Source of the DNA: an uncultured Acidimicrobiales bacterium
Lineage (GTDB): Bacteria; Actinomycetota; Acidimicrobiia; Acidimicrobiales; SZUA-35
Reading direction: 5' to 3'
DNA: 17,646 nucleotides
Assembly: GCA_938028175.1 (NCBI GenBank)
Contig: CALJAE010000140.1
Location: forward strand, 1 to 17,646
The notes beneath the pieces are model-generated. The model had not been told where the DNA came from. It was given only the letters and a program-made list of their open reading frames with translations, and searched no databases. Numbering within the stretch: position 1 is the stretch's first letter; each line of letters starts with the position of its first letter. Below, piece by piece: positions 1 to 6,880 of this stretch. Position numbers and translations under genes: made by a program.

Positions 1-569
1 CCTGTGTTGCCGAAGAACATGTGAAGGTGTGCGCCATTGGTTTGGCCTGGGAGAGCGATTGGGTCGTTGTATCCGAAGTGGGAGAACGTACATTGAGTTC
101 TAAACTGGCCGAGGCATTTGTTCGGGCCAGTACAGTTCGGATTGATGTTAGCGGACCCGCCGTTTCCATGAGGCTCTGTTAATTCTGCTATTGGGAGCTC
201 CGCAGAAGGGGTATTGAATACATTGGAGCGAATATCAACATTGGTATTTCGTGCAATGTCAGGAGTTGCTAGCGGAATCGGGATAGCCCCAGTGTTGCTC
301 TCGGCGCTAAGACCAGTCGTTTCGGAGTTAGTAACAGCAGACTCAGGGAGAGTTTCTGGTTCAGACAGTGTTGTCGGTCCACCAGGCGCCGGACTAGCCG
401 TTTGAGGCGTACCTCCAGTTGCATCTTCTATGTCTGCAGGGGGAGTCTCATTTAAGCTAACTGGGTCACCGTCTCGGCTAATAACCGAGGCTCCAACCGC
501 TGTTAGTATCGCAAATGAGGCAAAAACCCCAACAATAATAAGCGCTGTTCTTCTATCTAGTAAATTCAC
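1..569 (-). CDS. DUF1996-like secreted/membrane-anchored protein, N-terminal part (truncated by window edge)
   Basis: The reading frame runs leftward from a GTG at 567-569 and stays open to base 1, giving 189 residues with no stop. A TAA codon lies directly before the GTG in frame, so translation cannot start further upstream. A weak GGTGG motif sits five bases before the start. Residues 8-30 form one hydrophobic segment (uncleaved signal anchor or signal peptide). Residues 31-140 are a Pro/Thr/Ser/Glu-rich, low-complexity linker, typical of an extracellular spacer. From about residue 146 a folded domain begins with Cys146, Cys152 and Cys160, followed by SHFGYNDPIALPG and HLHMFFGN. That pattern of a cysteine, SH, DPI and HLHxFxGN is what I know from the start of DUF1996, a family of extracellular proteins of unknown function found in fungi and actinobacteria. 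The remainder lies outside the window. The family call is from memory of the motif and is moderately secure; no biochemical function can be given. Confidence 0.72.
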   Translation of the reverse strand, partial: MNLLDRRTALIIVGVFASFAILTAVGASVISRDGDPVSLNETPPADIEDATGGTPQTASPAPGGPTTLSEPETLPESAVTNSETTGLSAESNTGAIPIPLATPDIARNTNVDIRSNVFNTPSAELPIAELTEPHGNGGSANINPNCTGPNKCLGQFRTQCTFSHFGYNDPIALPGQTNGAHLHMFFGNT

Positions 570-603
570 TTAAGCCACCAACCTTTTGCCCGCTCTTCAA
601 TAG

Positions 604-632
604 AGGATAGCAGAATTACCTAGACAGACCAA
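604..632 (-). promoter_or_regulatory. Candidate promoter for the DUF1996-like gene
   Basis: On the minus strand TTGGTC (627-632) is followed after exactly 17 bases by TATCCT (604-609). That would start transcription near 597 and give a leader of about 28 bases before the GTG at 569. The -35 matches the consensus at only three positions, so this is a spacing-supported guess. Confidence 0.3.
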
Positions 633-673
633 GTCAGGGGAATTAGACGCTATTTGGGTGTTTTGATTTGTTG

Positions 674-719
674 CATAGTCCGATATGGCCCCATCGTTGG
701 AAAGGCGGAGTGGACTATG
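674..719. repeat. Inverted repeat upstream of pgsA
   Basis: CATAGTCC at 674-681 is matched by its exact reverse complement GGACTATG at 712-719, with 30 bases between. It lies in the 208-base gap (570-777) between the divergent DUF1996-like and pgsA genes, about 60 bases before the pgsA start. It could be a two-half-site operator or the stem of a transcribed hairpin. No poly-T follows either arm, so it is not an intrinsic terminator. An 8-base pair of arms could arise by chance in a gap of this size. Confidence 0.35.
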
Positions 720-764
720 TCCTTGTAATAGGTCGGAGATAGGTTGCAGCTGAGTTCGTTCGGG

Positions 765-770
765 TAGATT
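765..770 (+). promoter_or_regulatory. Candidate -10 element for leaderless pgsA
   Basis: TAGATT ends seven bases before the pgsA ATG at 778, so transcription would begin at or one base before the start codon. No convincing Shine-Dalgarno sequence precedes the ATG, and the -35 region (TTGCAG at 744, 15-base spacer) is weak. Confidence 0.45.
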
Positions 771-777
771 CGTAGAG

Positions 778-1332
778 ATGCAAAGTGCGCCAGCGATGTC
801 TAAGTTTACAGTTACAGCAAACCTGTTGACGTTATCTCGCATTGTGTTTGCACCTGTAGTGGCATTTCTGGTTCTCCAAGAAAACCCTAGTTGGCTGACT
901 TTCGCTTTGACTTGGATCCTAGGTATAACGGATCGCATCGACGGTGACCTTGCCCGCAAGAGTGGCCCAACCAAAGCCGGTGCTTTCTTAGACACACTGG
1001 CCGACAAGATACTGTTGTTGTTCCTTGGGTATGCCCTCGTTTCTCAAGGTGCATTCTTCTGGCTTCCAATGACAATCATCGCAATTAGAGAAGTTGGGAT
1101 GATGGTCTATCGCTCTTACTGGCAGCGGTATGGCCTAAGCCTGCCTGCACGCCCGTCTGGTAAATACAAGGCCGTGGTTCAAGGTTTGGCAATAGTCGCT
1201 GCCATGTTCCCTCCCTTTGGAGGCGACCACATCGCTATAGACATAATGCTCTGGATTGCAGTCGCATTTACTGTCGTGAGTGCGTTGCAATATATTGTTG
1301 ATGGCCAGAAAGCGTTGAAAGACAAACTGTGA
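778..1332 (+). CDS. pgsA: CDP-alcohol phosphatidyltransferase, probable phosphatidylglycerophosphate synthase
   Basis: This 184-residue integral membrane enzyme should transfer a phosphatidyl group from CDP-diacylglycerol to an alcohol, most likely glycerol-3-phosphate, the first step of phosphatidylglycerol and cardiolipin synthesis. The family signature is complete: Asp52, Asp55, Gly56, Ala59, Arg60, Gly68, Asp72 and Asp76, the aspartates that bind the metal and the CDP group. Seven residues separate the AR pair from the glycine, where eight is common. Several hydrophobic segments flank the motif, and the length suits PgsA. The next gene, cinA, overlaps its stop codon as GTGA, and pgsA-cinA is a classic neighbourhood for PgsA, which favours this call over other CDP-alcohol transferases such as phosphatidylinositol-phosphate or cardiolipin synthase. 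The start at 778 is supported by a -10 element; a second ATG at 796 is possible and would remove six residues. Confidence 0.85.
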   Translation: MQSAPAMSKFTVTANLLTLSRIVFAPVVAFLVLQENPSWLTFALTWILGITDRIDGDLARKSGPTKAGAFLDTLADKILLLFLGYALVSQGAFFWLPMTIIAIREVGMMVYRSYWQRYGLSLPARPSGKYKAVVQGLAIVAAMFPPFGGDHIAIDIMLWIAVAFTVVSALQYIVDGQKALKDKL

Positions 1333-2588
1333 AAGCCGAACTAATTGCAGTTGGATCAGAGCTTCTACTTGGTCAAGCCACAGACACCAATTCAGTATGG
1401 CTCTCTGAGCGGCTAGCCGAGCTTGGAATTGACTGTTACTTTCACTGCACTGTTGGTGACAATGCTGATCGTTTGACCGAACAAATTACTCGCTCAATGA
1501 AGCGGAGTGATTTGGTGATCGTTGGAGGTGGCCTTGGGCCCACTCAAGATGATCTAACTCGCCAAGCGATTGCAACAGCGTTAGGTGTTGAGCTTGAGAA
1601 ACACGACCATGTTGTAGAAGCAATTACTGCTAAGTTCTCGCAACGGAACAGGCCAATGTCTGATAGTAATTTGAGTCAAGCTCTAGTTCCGTCTGGAGGA
1701 GAAGCGCTGCTTCCAATGCCTGGAACAGCCCCTGGCCTCTGGTGTCCGTACGATGGCGGAGTGCTAGTAGCGCTACCCGGAGTGCCTTATGAGCTCAAAG
1801 AGATTTTCGACACCGATATAGCCCCTCGTCTAGTGGGTATGATCGATAGACCCTCAGTTCTGAAAACTCGTTCTGTCAAGACCTGGGGGATGAGCGAGTC
1901 TGCGTTGGCAGAGTTGCTGGCCTCAACAATAGAGCGGTTGGACACAGACTTCGAAGCCGACACGGTTGCCACCCTCGCTTACTTAGCTGGAGGAACCAAA
2001 GGCATCAAGCTAAGAATTACCGTTAAGGCGCCATCGGAAGAACTCGCTGACGCAAGAATACAACGAGAACAAGAAAGTCTCCTCGAAATCCTCGGCAGCA
2101 ATCTTGTATTCGGTTTTGATGAAGACACGATTGAATCAGTGGTGCTCAACTTGTTGGAGGAGCTTGGTCTTAGCTTAGGTGTTGCAGAGTCTATGACCGG
2201 TGGGCGAATTGGAGCTCAGCTCACTAATATGCCAGGAGCAAGTAAATCGTTTCGAGGTTCTATCGTCAGTTATGCAACTGAGGTTAAGGCTGACCTGCTT
2301 TCGGTTACCGCTGAGACTGTTGTGTCCACAGAAGCAGCGGAACAGATGGCTAAATCCGCCAGAGCGGTGTTGGGTGCAGATATTGGGCTTTCAGTTACGG
2401 GGGTGGCAGGCCCAGCAAAGCAAGATGGGGTAGAAGTGGGGACTGTGTTCTTTGGCATGGCAAGCGAAACCAAAGCGACCTCAATAAAAGTAATATTCGG
2501 CAATAATCGAGAACAAACACAACAACTCAGCACTATTGGCGCATTGAATGATCTTCGAAAGTGGTTGTTAAGCGGAGACTACCGTTAA
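1329..2588 (+). CDS. cinA: CinA family protein (NMN amidohydrolase / ADP-ribose pyrophosphatase type)
   Basis: This 419-residue protein has the full two-domain CinA layout. The N-terminal MoCF/COG1058-type domain begins with ELIAVGSELLLG and carries GGLGPTQDD at residues 67-75. The C-terminal CinA/PncC domain starts near residue 275 with AESMTGG (286-292), followed by a PGAS loop and TGVAGP. In characterised relatives the C-terminal domain hydrolyses nicotinamide mononucleotide to nicotinic acid mononucleotide in pyridine nucleotide salvage, and the N-terminal domain can hydrolyse ADP-ribose. The usual AESCTGG has Met289 in place of cysteine. Translation starts at a GTG overlapping the pgsA stop by four bases, so the two genes are very probably one operon and translationally coupled. 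The 3' end overlaps the oppositely transcribed ilvE by 21 bases. The old link to competence rests on synteny with recA and is not implied here. Confidence 0.92.
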   Translation: MKAELIAVGSELLLGQATDTNSVWLSERLAELGIDCYFHCTVGDNADRLTEQITRSMKRSDLVIVGGGLGPTQDDLTRQAIATALGVELEKHDHVVEAITAKFSQRNRPMSDSNLSQALVPSGGEALLPMPGTAPGLWCPYDGGVLVALPGVPYELKEIFDTDIAPRLVGMIDRPSVLKTRSVKTWGMSESALAELLASTIERLDTDFEADTVATLAYLAGGTKGIKLRITVKAPSEELADARIQREQESLLEILGSNLVFGFDEDTIESVVLNLLEELGLSLGVAESMTGGRIGAQLTNMPGASKSFRGSIVSYATEVKADLLSVTAETVVSTEAAEQMAKSARAVLGADIGLSVTGVAGPAKQDGVEVGTVFFGMASETKATSIKVIFGNNREQTQQLSTIGALNDLRKWLLSGDYR

Positions 2589-3575
2589 CCAATTGTGGGT
2601 ATCTTCAGCTAGTCCTGCATGTATGTCTGTCAGTGCTTTGCGTAGCTTTAGAGTATTGGATCCAGGCTGCCCATCGCCAAGGTCTTGTTTTGCCTCGCTA
2701 ATAATCAGCGAACCAACAGGAGCTACTACCGCAGCGGTTCCAGTTAGAAACGCTTCGCTATTCCAAGCTGACAGATCGTCAACACTGATTGAGCGTTCAC
2801 TTACTGCATAGCCAAGGTCTTTGCCGAGCTGAATGATCGAATCTCTAGTAACTCCATGTAGGAAAGAGTCATCGAGATCCTTGGTGATTAGTTCATGGTC
2901 AGATGCTAGAAAGAAGTTGGCTGCACCGGTTTCTGTAACTTGGTCGCCAGTAGCGAAAAGTACCTGGTCTGCTCCATGCTCCGCTTTTGCTTTGAGCGTT
3001 GGGCCCAGCGCCATAACGTAGTTTGCCCCAGACTTAATTCGACCGAACTGCGAGGTGGTTCGAGCCAACTGCTGCTCGACCAATAGAGTCAGAGGTCGAA
3101 CACCACCTTCAAAATAGTCGCCGACAGGGGAGCAGATCACACTTAGTTTGGCTTCTGTTGGCGGAGCAGCCGCAGAACCAATGTTCTCGGTAGTTCCAAT
3201 ATAGAAAGGCCTTATATAGAGAGAGCCAGGAGGGCTTGGGACATCATCTAAGTTAGCTCTAACTGTTTCAGTAATCAGCTCGATAATCTGAGCCTCCGAC
3301 GGTGGGGTGACTTGTAGATTGCTGATGCTATGAACGAAGCGCCTAGCGTGATCTGCGAGTCTAAAGATCGCAACATCACCTTTGCTTAACCGGTGTGCCT
3401 TCAAGCCTTCGAAGCAAGTGGAGCCGTAGTGAAGAGCGTGGCTGCTTGGGTGCATCTGAAAGTTCTTTAGAGGTCCTATTGAGGCCTCACCGTATGAGTT
3501 GTCAGAGTATTCAACAACCCCCATTGATTCAGAAAACACAGAACCGAAGGGCTGCGATGTTTTAGAGTTTGCCAT
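2568..3575 (-). CDS. ilvE: Branched-chain amino acid aminotransferase (fold-type IV PLP enzyme)
   Basis: This 335-residue enzyme should interconvert Leu, Ile and Val with their 2-keto acids, using glutamate/2-oxoglutarate as partner, in the cytoplasm. The long-type BCAT landmarks occur in order: HYGSTCFEGLKAHR (49-62), the phosphate/substrate region SLYIRPFYIG (118-127), the PLP Schiff-base lysine Lys181 in GRIKSGANYVMAL, VTETGAANFF, LHGVTRDSI and FLTGTAAVVAPVG. The length and the FEGLKAHR form match BCAT rather than D-amino acid transaminase or aminodeoxychorismate lyase. It starts at an ATG six bases after the stop of the small lipoprotein gene, so the two are probably cotranscribed. A GAAGG stretch lies somewhat far upstream of the start. 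The 3' end runs 21 bases into the convergent cinA. No other ilv or leu genes are present here. Confidence 0.94.
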   Translation of the reverse strand: MANSKTSQPFGSVFSESMGVVEYSDNSYGEASIGPLKNFQMHPSSHALHYGSTCFEGLKAHRLSKGDVAIFRLADHARRFVHSISNLQVTPPSEAQIIELITETVRANLDDVPSPPGSLYIRPFYIGTTENIGSAAAPPTEAKLSVICSPVGDYFEGGVRPLTLLVEQQLARTTSQFGRIKSGANYVMALGPTLKAKAEHGADQVLFATGDQVTETGAANFFLASDHELITKDLDDSFLHGVTRDSIIQLGKDLGYAVSERSISVDDLSAWNSEAFLTGTAAVVAPVGSLIISEAKQDLGDGQPGSNTLKLRKALTDIHAGLAEDTHNWLTVVSA

Positions 3576-3581
3576 AGCTAA

Positions 3582-3896
3582 CTAATTACCTTCTTCCACT
3601 AAGCGACCGGTCGCAGCACGATATGAGTCGAGCCGTTCAGGGCACTGATTTGAGAAAACAAAGTCTTGGAAACCTAGCTGATCATCATCCAAACCAGCCC
3701 AGACATCTTCTAATACGGAGTCAGACAACCCACACAGGACTTCTGCTGACTCTAGGAGAGCATTTACCTCAGTAGCATTCAGATCATCGCCTGTGGCAGC
3801 TTCAAGGGCTTCGGTGACTGTAAGCGGGTCTCTGTCACCGCCTGAGCAGCCTGAAAACCCTATGATCAAGGCTAATGCTGGTACTAGAAACTTCAC
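3582..3896 (-). CDS. Small predicted lipoprotein of unknown function
   Basis: From the GTG at 3896 this encodes 104 residues. A signal peptide (MKFLVPALALIIGFSGC) ends in a lipobox-like IGFSGC, so Cys17 would be the lipid-modified first residue of the mature protein. The -3 position is Phe, which is less usual. The mature part is acidic and looks helical, with two further cysteines (in VLCGLSD and SNQCPERL) that could form a disulfide. I do not recognise the family. A GTG at 3905 gives three more residues but lies on top of a TATTGT -10 element; starting at 3896 puts the start seven bases after that element and gives a classic M-K signal peptide, so I prefer 3896. ilvE follows six bases after the stop. 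The pairing with ilvE looks positional, with no visible functional link. Confidence 0.68.
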   Translation of the reverse strand: MKFLVPALALIIGFSGCSGGDRDPLTVTEALEAATGDDLNATEVNALLESAEVLCGLSDSVLEDVWAGLDDDQLGFQDFVFSNQCPERLDSYRAATGRLVEEGN

Positions 3897-3903
3897 TAAC
3901 CCC

Positions 3904-3909
3904 ACAATA
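3904..3909 (-). promoter_or_regulatory. Candidate -10 element for the lipoprotein-ilvE operon
   Basis: On the minus strand TATTGT is followed by seven bases and then the GTG at 3896. The divergent recA gene begins 114 bases away, so the gap 3906-4023 holds both promoters. Confidence 0.42.
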
Positions 3910-4010
3910 GCAAGACTCAGGTCGCCAAGCCTGAAGCCTTACCCAGCATTTGTCATAGCCTTCGACTAGGTTTGACTACATAGCGCTTAGCGGCGTCAGT
4001 AATCACTATT

Positions 4011-4016
4011 AGGAGA
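4011..4016 (+). promoter_or_regulatory. Ribosome binding site of recA
   Basis: AGGAGA is spaced seven bases from the GTG at 4024. It is one of the clearest Shine-Dalgarno sequences in the window and fixes the GTG as the recA start. recA therefore has a real leader, unlike many of its neighbours. A TTGACT (3972-3977) upstream could be a -35 box, but I see no good -10 at the right distance. Confidence 0.6.
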
Positions 4017-4023
4017 ATATTAG

Positions 4024-5106
4024 GTGAGTAAGAAATCACAGGCTAAAGACCCAAAGACAGCGGCGCTACAGACAGCCTTAGAGAACATTGATAAGCAATT
4101 CGGTACTGGTTCAGTCATGAAAATGGGCGAGAACACAGCAATGGGTGTAGAGACTATTCCTACTGGAGCTCTTGCATTAGACATTGCTCTGGGTGCAGGC
4201 GGGCTTCCACGAGGACGTGTCGTAGAAGTATACGGTCCAGAGTCTTCTGGTAAGTCAACACTAGCTATGCACGTTGTTGCAGAGGCGCAGCGTAACGGTG
4301 GAACATGTGCTTATATCGATGCCGAGCACGCCATGGATCCGGTTTATGCCGGCAACATTGGTGTTGACGTTGACGAGCTACTTATTTCGCAGCCAGACAC
4401 TGGTGAGCAAGCATTAGAGATTGCAGAGATCTTGGTCCGAAGTGGATCTATTGATGTATTAGTTATTGACTCGGTTGCTGCATTGACACCTCGCGCTGAG
4501 ATTGAAGGCGACATGGGTGATAGCCACATGGGGCTACAGGCTCGTTTGATGTCTCAAGCGCTACGTAAAATCACAGGTAGCTTGAACAAGACTGACACGA
4601 TCTGTATCTTCATCAACCAGCTTCGTGAAAAGATCGGTGTTATGTTCGGTTCACCTGAAACTACACCAGGTGGTAGAGCACTAAAGTTCTACAGCTCTGT
4701 ACGTTTAGATATTCGCCGAATTGAGGCAATCAAGAACGGAACAGAAGTTGTCGGTAACCGAACTCGTGTAAAAGTGGTTAAGAACAAGATTGCACCACCG
4801 TTCCGTCAGGCAGAGTTTGACATTATGTACGGTAAAGGAATCAGTCGGGAAGGTTCACTACTAGATATCGCTGCAGAGCACGACATTGTTAAGAAGTCTG
4901 GTGCTTGGTACACCTACGAGGGTGATCAGCTAGGGCAGGGTCGTGAGAAAGCGAAAGAGTTCTTAATCGAGAACCCTGACCTGTCTATGGAAATCCAGGA
5001 CAAAGTCTTGAAAGAAGTTGGCCTGATAGACGATCCGAATGCAGAGATCGACTTGACCGATTCGGCTCAAGAAGAGGCGGAGATAGAAGCTCCAGTTGAG
5101 GGCTAG
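4024..5106 (+). CDS. recA: Recombinase RecA
   Basis: This 360-residue ATPase forms filaments on single-stranded DNA, drives strand exchange, and acts as coprotease for LexA. The core is canonical: FGTGSVMKMGE near the N-terminus, Walker A GPESSGKST (about residues 70-78), the Walker B strand IDVLVIDS, the MGLQARLMSQALRK segment, the L2/ATP-sensing region INQLREKIGVMFGSPETTPGG, and the C-terminal GREKAKEFL region ending in an acidic tail. The length and absence of inteins are normal. It starts at GTG with a good AGGAGA site. No recX lies downstream; RNase Z converges on it, leaving 12 bases between the two stop codons. pgsA-cinA lies about 1.4 kb upstream in the same direction, so the familiar pgsA-cinA-recA order is kept but interrupted. 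I found no convincing LexA (SOS) box in the upstream gap. Confidence 0.98.
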   Translation: MSKKSQAKDPKTAALQTALENIDKQFGTGSVMKMGENTAMGVETIPTGALALDIALGAGGLPRGRVVEVYGPESSGKSTLAMHVVAEAQRNGGTCAYIDAEHAMDPVYAGNIGVDVDELLISQPDTGEQALEIAEILVRSGSIDVLVIDSVAALTPRAEIEGDMGDSHMGLQARLMSQALRKITGSLNKTDTICIFINQLREKIGVMFGSPETTPGGRALKFYSSVRLDIRRIEAIKNGTEVVGNRTRVKVVKNKIAPPFRQAEFDIMYGKGISREGSLLDIAAEHDIVKKSGAWYTYEGDQLGQGREKAKEFLIENPDLSMEIQDKVLKEVGLIDDPNAEIDLTDSAQEEAEIEAPVEG

Positions 5107-5118
5107 TAGCTCAACAAT

Positions 5119-6027
5119 TTAATACTCAAAAGTATCGAGGTCTTTGGCAGCAGAAGTGTTGTCAAAGACCTCTTTTGCTTCCTCGGCTAAAAGTTGCTCG
5201 TCTTCGTACCTGGCAGAGTAATGAGATAGCACAAGCTTGCCAGCTTTAGCCTGTTTAGCAATAGATGCAGCCTGCTTGGCCGTAAGATGCAAGTACTGCT
5301 CTGCCAAAGCAATCTCTGACTCAGCGTAAGTTGATTCACAGATTACCAAGTCAGCTCGCTCAGCGAGCTTGATTGCGTTGTCACAAGGAGCAGTATCCAT
5401 AATGAATGCAACGACTTTACCTGATCTTACACTGCCAAAGTCTTGTAGATCAAATTCTGCAGTTTCGGTAACTAGCTTTCCATCAGCTTTGAGACGGCCA
5501 CGATCCTGACCGGTTATGCCGGCTGCATCGAGTTTGTTTACATCGAAATTGAAAGTATCAGGGGCTGTAAGTCGATAACCCAAAGTGGGGCAGCGGTGGT
5601 TGAGTCGCAGCGCTTCAACTTTGATCTCGCTGATGTTGAGCGAATCTCCATCGTTAGTCGGCTTAGGTTCTAGGTTGGCAGCATCTTTGTAGATGGTGGC
5701 GAAGCGCAGCTTCTCAAAGAATTCGGTTCCTTCGGCGGGGAAAACGATTGGAAGTTGAACATTGACGCCGTTTTGCTGATTATCAACAGAACGCCTCTGA
5801 ATCACGCCAGGTAAACCGAGGCAGTGATCGCCGTGGAAGTGACTAATAAGCAGGCCATTTAGGCTCGCTACCGACGTACCTGCCTTGGTTAGCTGTCTTT
5901 GTGTGCCTTCACCAGGATCAAACAGAAAGCGATAGCCAGCCAGGTCGACTACATAGCCGTTGTGAGCGCGTTTGGTCGTAGGTAGGTGTGAGGCTGTCCC
6001 AAGGACAGTCAATTTGTCAGCTGACAT
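5119..6027 (-). CDS. rnz: Ribonuclease Z (tRNA 3'-processing endonuclease)
   Basis: This 302-residue metallo-beta-lactamase-fold nuclease should cut tRNA precursors after the discriminator base. The short-form RNase Z layout is present. It opens with LGTASHLPTTKR, which corresponds to the usual LGTGSGxPT loop. The zinc motif is SHFHGDH, with His63, His65, Asp67 and His68. His144 lies in LNHRCPTLGYRL, Asp211 in FIMDTAPC (usually GDT), His247 in HLTAKQAA, and His269 in LSHYSARY. All expected zinc ligands are therefore present. It begins at an ATG with no Shine-Dalgarno site but with a TAGACT element eight bases upstream. The gene is divergent from surf1 (57 bases between starts) and converges on recA. 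A general metal-dependent hydrolase is the only other possibility, and the HLTAKQAA and SARY motifs argue against it. Confidence 0.9.
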   Translation of the reverse strand: MSADKLTVLGTASHLPTTKRAHNGYVVDLAGYRFLFDPGEGTQRQLTKAGTSVASLNGLLISHFHGDHCLGLPGVIQRRSVDNQQNGVNVQLPIVFPAEGTEFFEKLRFATIYKDAANLEPKPTNDGDSLNISEIKVEALRLNHRCPTLGYRLTAPDTFNFDVNKLDAAGITGQDRGRLKADGKLVTETAEFDLQDFGSVRSGKVVAFIMDTAPCDNAIKLAERADLVICESTYAESEIALAEQYLHLTAKQAASIAKQAKAGKLVLSHYSARYEDEQLLAEEAKEVFDNTSAAKDLDTFEY

Positions 6028-6035
6028 TGAGATTA

Positions 6036-6041
6036 AGTCTA
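6036..6041 (-). promoter_or_regulatory. Candidate -10 element for leaderless rnz
   Basis: On the minus strand TAGACT is followed by eight bases and the rnz ATG at 6027. I see no clear -35. It lies within the 57-base divergent gap shared with surf1. Confidence 0.4.
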
Positions 6042-6050
6042 ATTCCTAAG

Positions 6051-6078
6051 TTGGCAGATAGCGGCTTGGCGATAGTTT
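6051..6078 (+). promoter_or_regulatory. Promoter of surf1
   Basis: TTGGCA (6051-6056) matches the -35 consensus at five of six positions and is followed after 16 bases by TAGTTT (6073-6078), which ends six bases before the ATG at 6085. This is the best-formed complete promoter in the window and predicts a leaderless or nearly leaderless message. Confidence 0.55.
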
Positions 6079-6084
6079 GGGGCC

Positions 6085-6864
6085 ATGAGCTCGAACTGGG
6101 CGTTTACCAAGAAGCCGTTCTGGATTTTTAGCCACGTATTTGTGCTGTCGAGTGCTGTTCTCTTCGTCGTTCTCGGTCTGTGGCAGTTCGATCGACTCGA
6201 AGAAAGAAAAGAATTCAACCTAGGAGTTCTTAGTGCTCAGAATGAGGAGACAATCCAAATCTCTGGCAGTGATCTGAATGAGCAACTCCCAGAGTGGGCC
6301 TCAGTTGAGATAGCAGCCAAGACAATCGAGTCAGATTTCATTCGAGTCGTTAATCGAACTCGCAATGGGGTAGTAGGGGAACACGTTGTCGCACTTGTTG
6401 AGGTGGACCAGACCAGAGTGTTCCTCAATCGAGGCTTTGTCCCACGCCAGGCCCAAATTGGTGGCTTGCCAGACGAGTTCTTTGCTGTCGGCAGAGTTCG
6501 ACGCTCAGTCGATAAAGGATTCTTTGATGTGGCAGATGCAGGAGACCCAGATATTGCTCCAAGACTAAACGTTTCGGCCTTGTCAACAAGAGTAGAAGGT
6601 GAGGACAGTGACCAAATTCCGGCTGAGCTGGCGGCCAGTTTGGGTATTGAATCGTCGCAAATTGCGCCTGTCTGGATCCAACTTGCCACTATCGAAAACT
6701 CTACCCCAGGGCTTCCGACTCCTCTTGGGCTACCTGAGATTTCCGAGGGGAGCCATTTCTCCTACGCCATTCAATGGCTAGTGTTTTCTGCGCTAACACC
6801 ATTGTTTTATGTGTTGATTTTGAGGCGCAGATCAAGCAAAAATAGTGACCCAACTCCAACTTAG
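6085..6864 (+). CDS. surf1: SURF1 family cytochrome oxidase assembly protein
   Basis: This 259-residue protein has the SURF1 topology: one membrane helix at each end (about residues 12-31 and 226-246) with an extracytoplasmic domain between. Three family signatures are visible: LGLWQFDRLEERK just after helix 1 (the GxWQxxRxxxK pattern), NRGFVP at 115-120 (usually NRGWVP), and GSHFSYAIQW leading into helix 2 (usually NHLxYAxxW). SURF1/Shy1 proteins help insert heme a into subunit I of aa3-type oxidases, so the cell probably respires with such an oxidase, although no cox or cta genes lie here. The N-terminal half of the loop is rich in Glu and Asp. The ATG at 6085 has a promoter immediately upstream and no clear ribosome binding site. 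The ROK kinase follows after 16 bases on the same strand. Confidence 0.88.
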   Translation: MSSNWAFTKKPFWIFSHVFVLSSAVLFVVLGLWQFDRLEERKEFNLGVLSAQNEETIQISGSDLNEQLPEWASVEIAAKTIESDFIRVVNRTRNGVVGEHVVALVEVDQTRVFLNRGFVPRQAQIGGLPDEFFAVGRVRRSVDKGFFDVADAGDPDIAPRLNVSALSTRVEGEDSDQIPAELAASLGIESSQIAPVWIQLATIENSTPGLPTPLGLPEISEGSHFSYAIQWLVFSALTPLFYVLILRRRSSKNSDPTPT

Positions 6865-6873
6865 GTCTAGTAT
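6845..6873 (+). promoter_or_regulatory. Candidate promoter of the ROK kinase inside the end of surf1
   Basis: GTGACC (6845-6850), a 17-base spacer and TAGTAT (6868-6873) precede the GTG at 6881 by seven bases. The -35 lies within the surf1 coding region. The kinase could thus be transcribed both from the surf1 promoter and on its own. Confidence 0.42.
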
Positions 6874-6880
6874 CTAGACT

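Noticed and set aside
597..1007. A 136-codon minus-strand open frame opposite the pgsA start
   Set aside because: It lies antisense to the PgsA signature motif and the pgsA promoter region and has no protein-like features of its own.
3906..4023. A LexA/SOS box upstream of recA
   Set aside because: I looked for CGAAC-N4-GTTCG-type and CTGT-N8-ACAG-type operators. The best partial resemblance, around TTCGACTAGGTTTGAC (3961-3976), does not keep the half-site symmetry.
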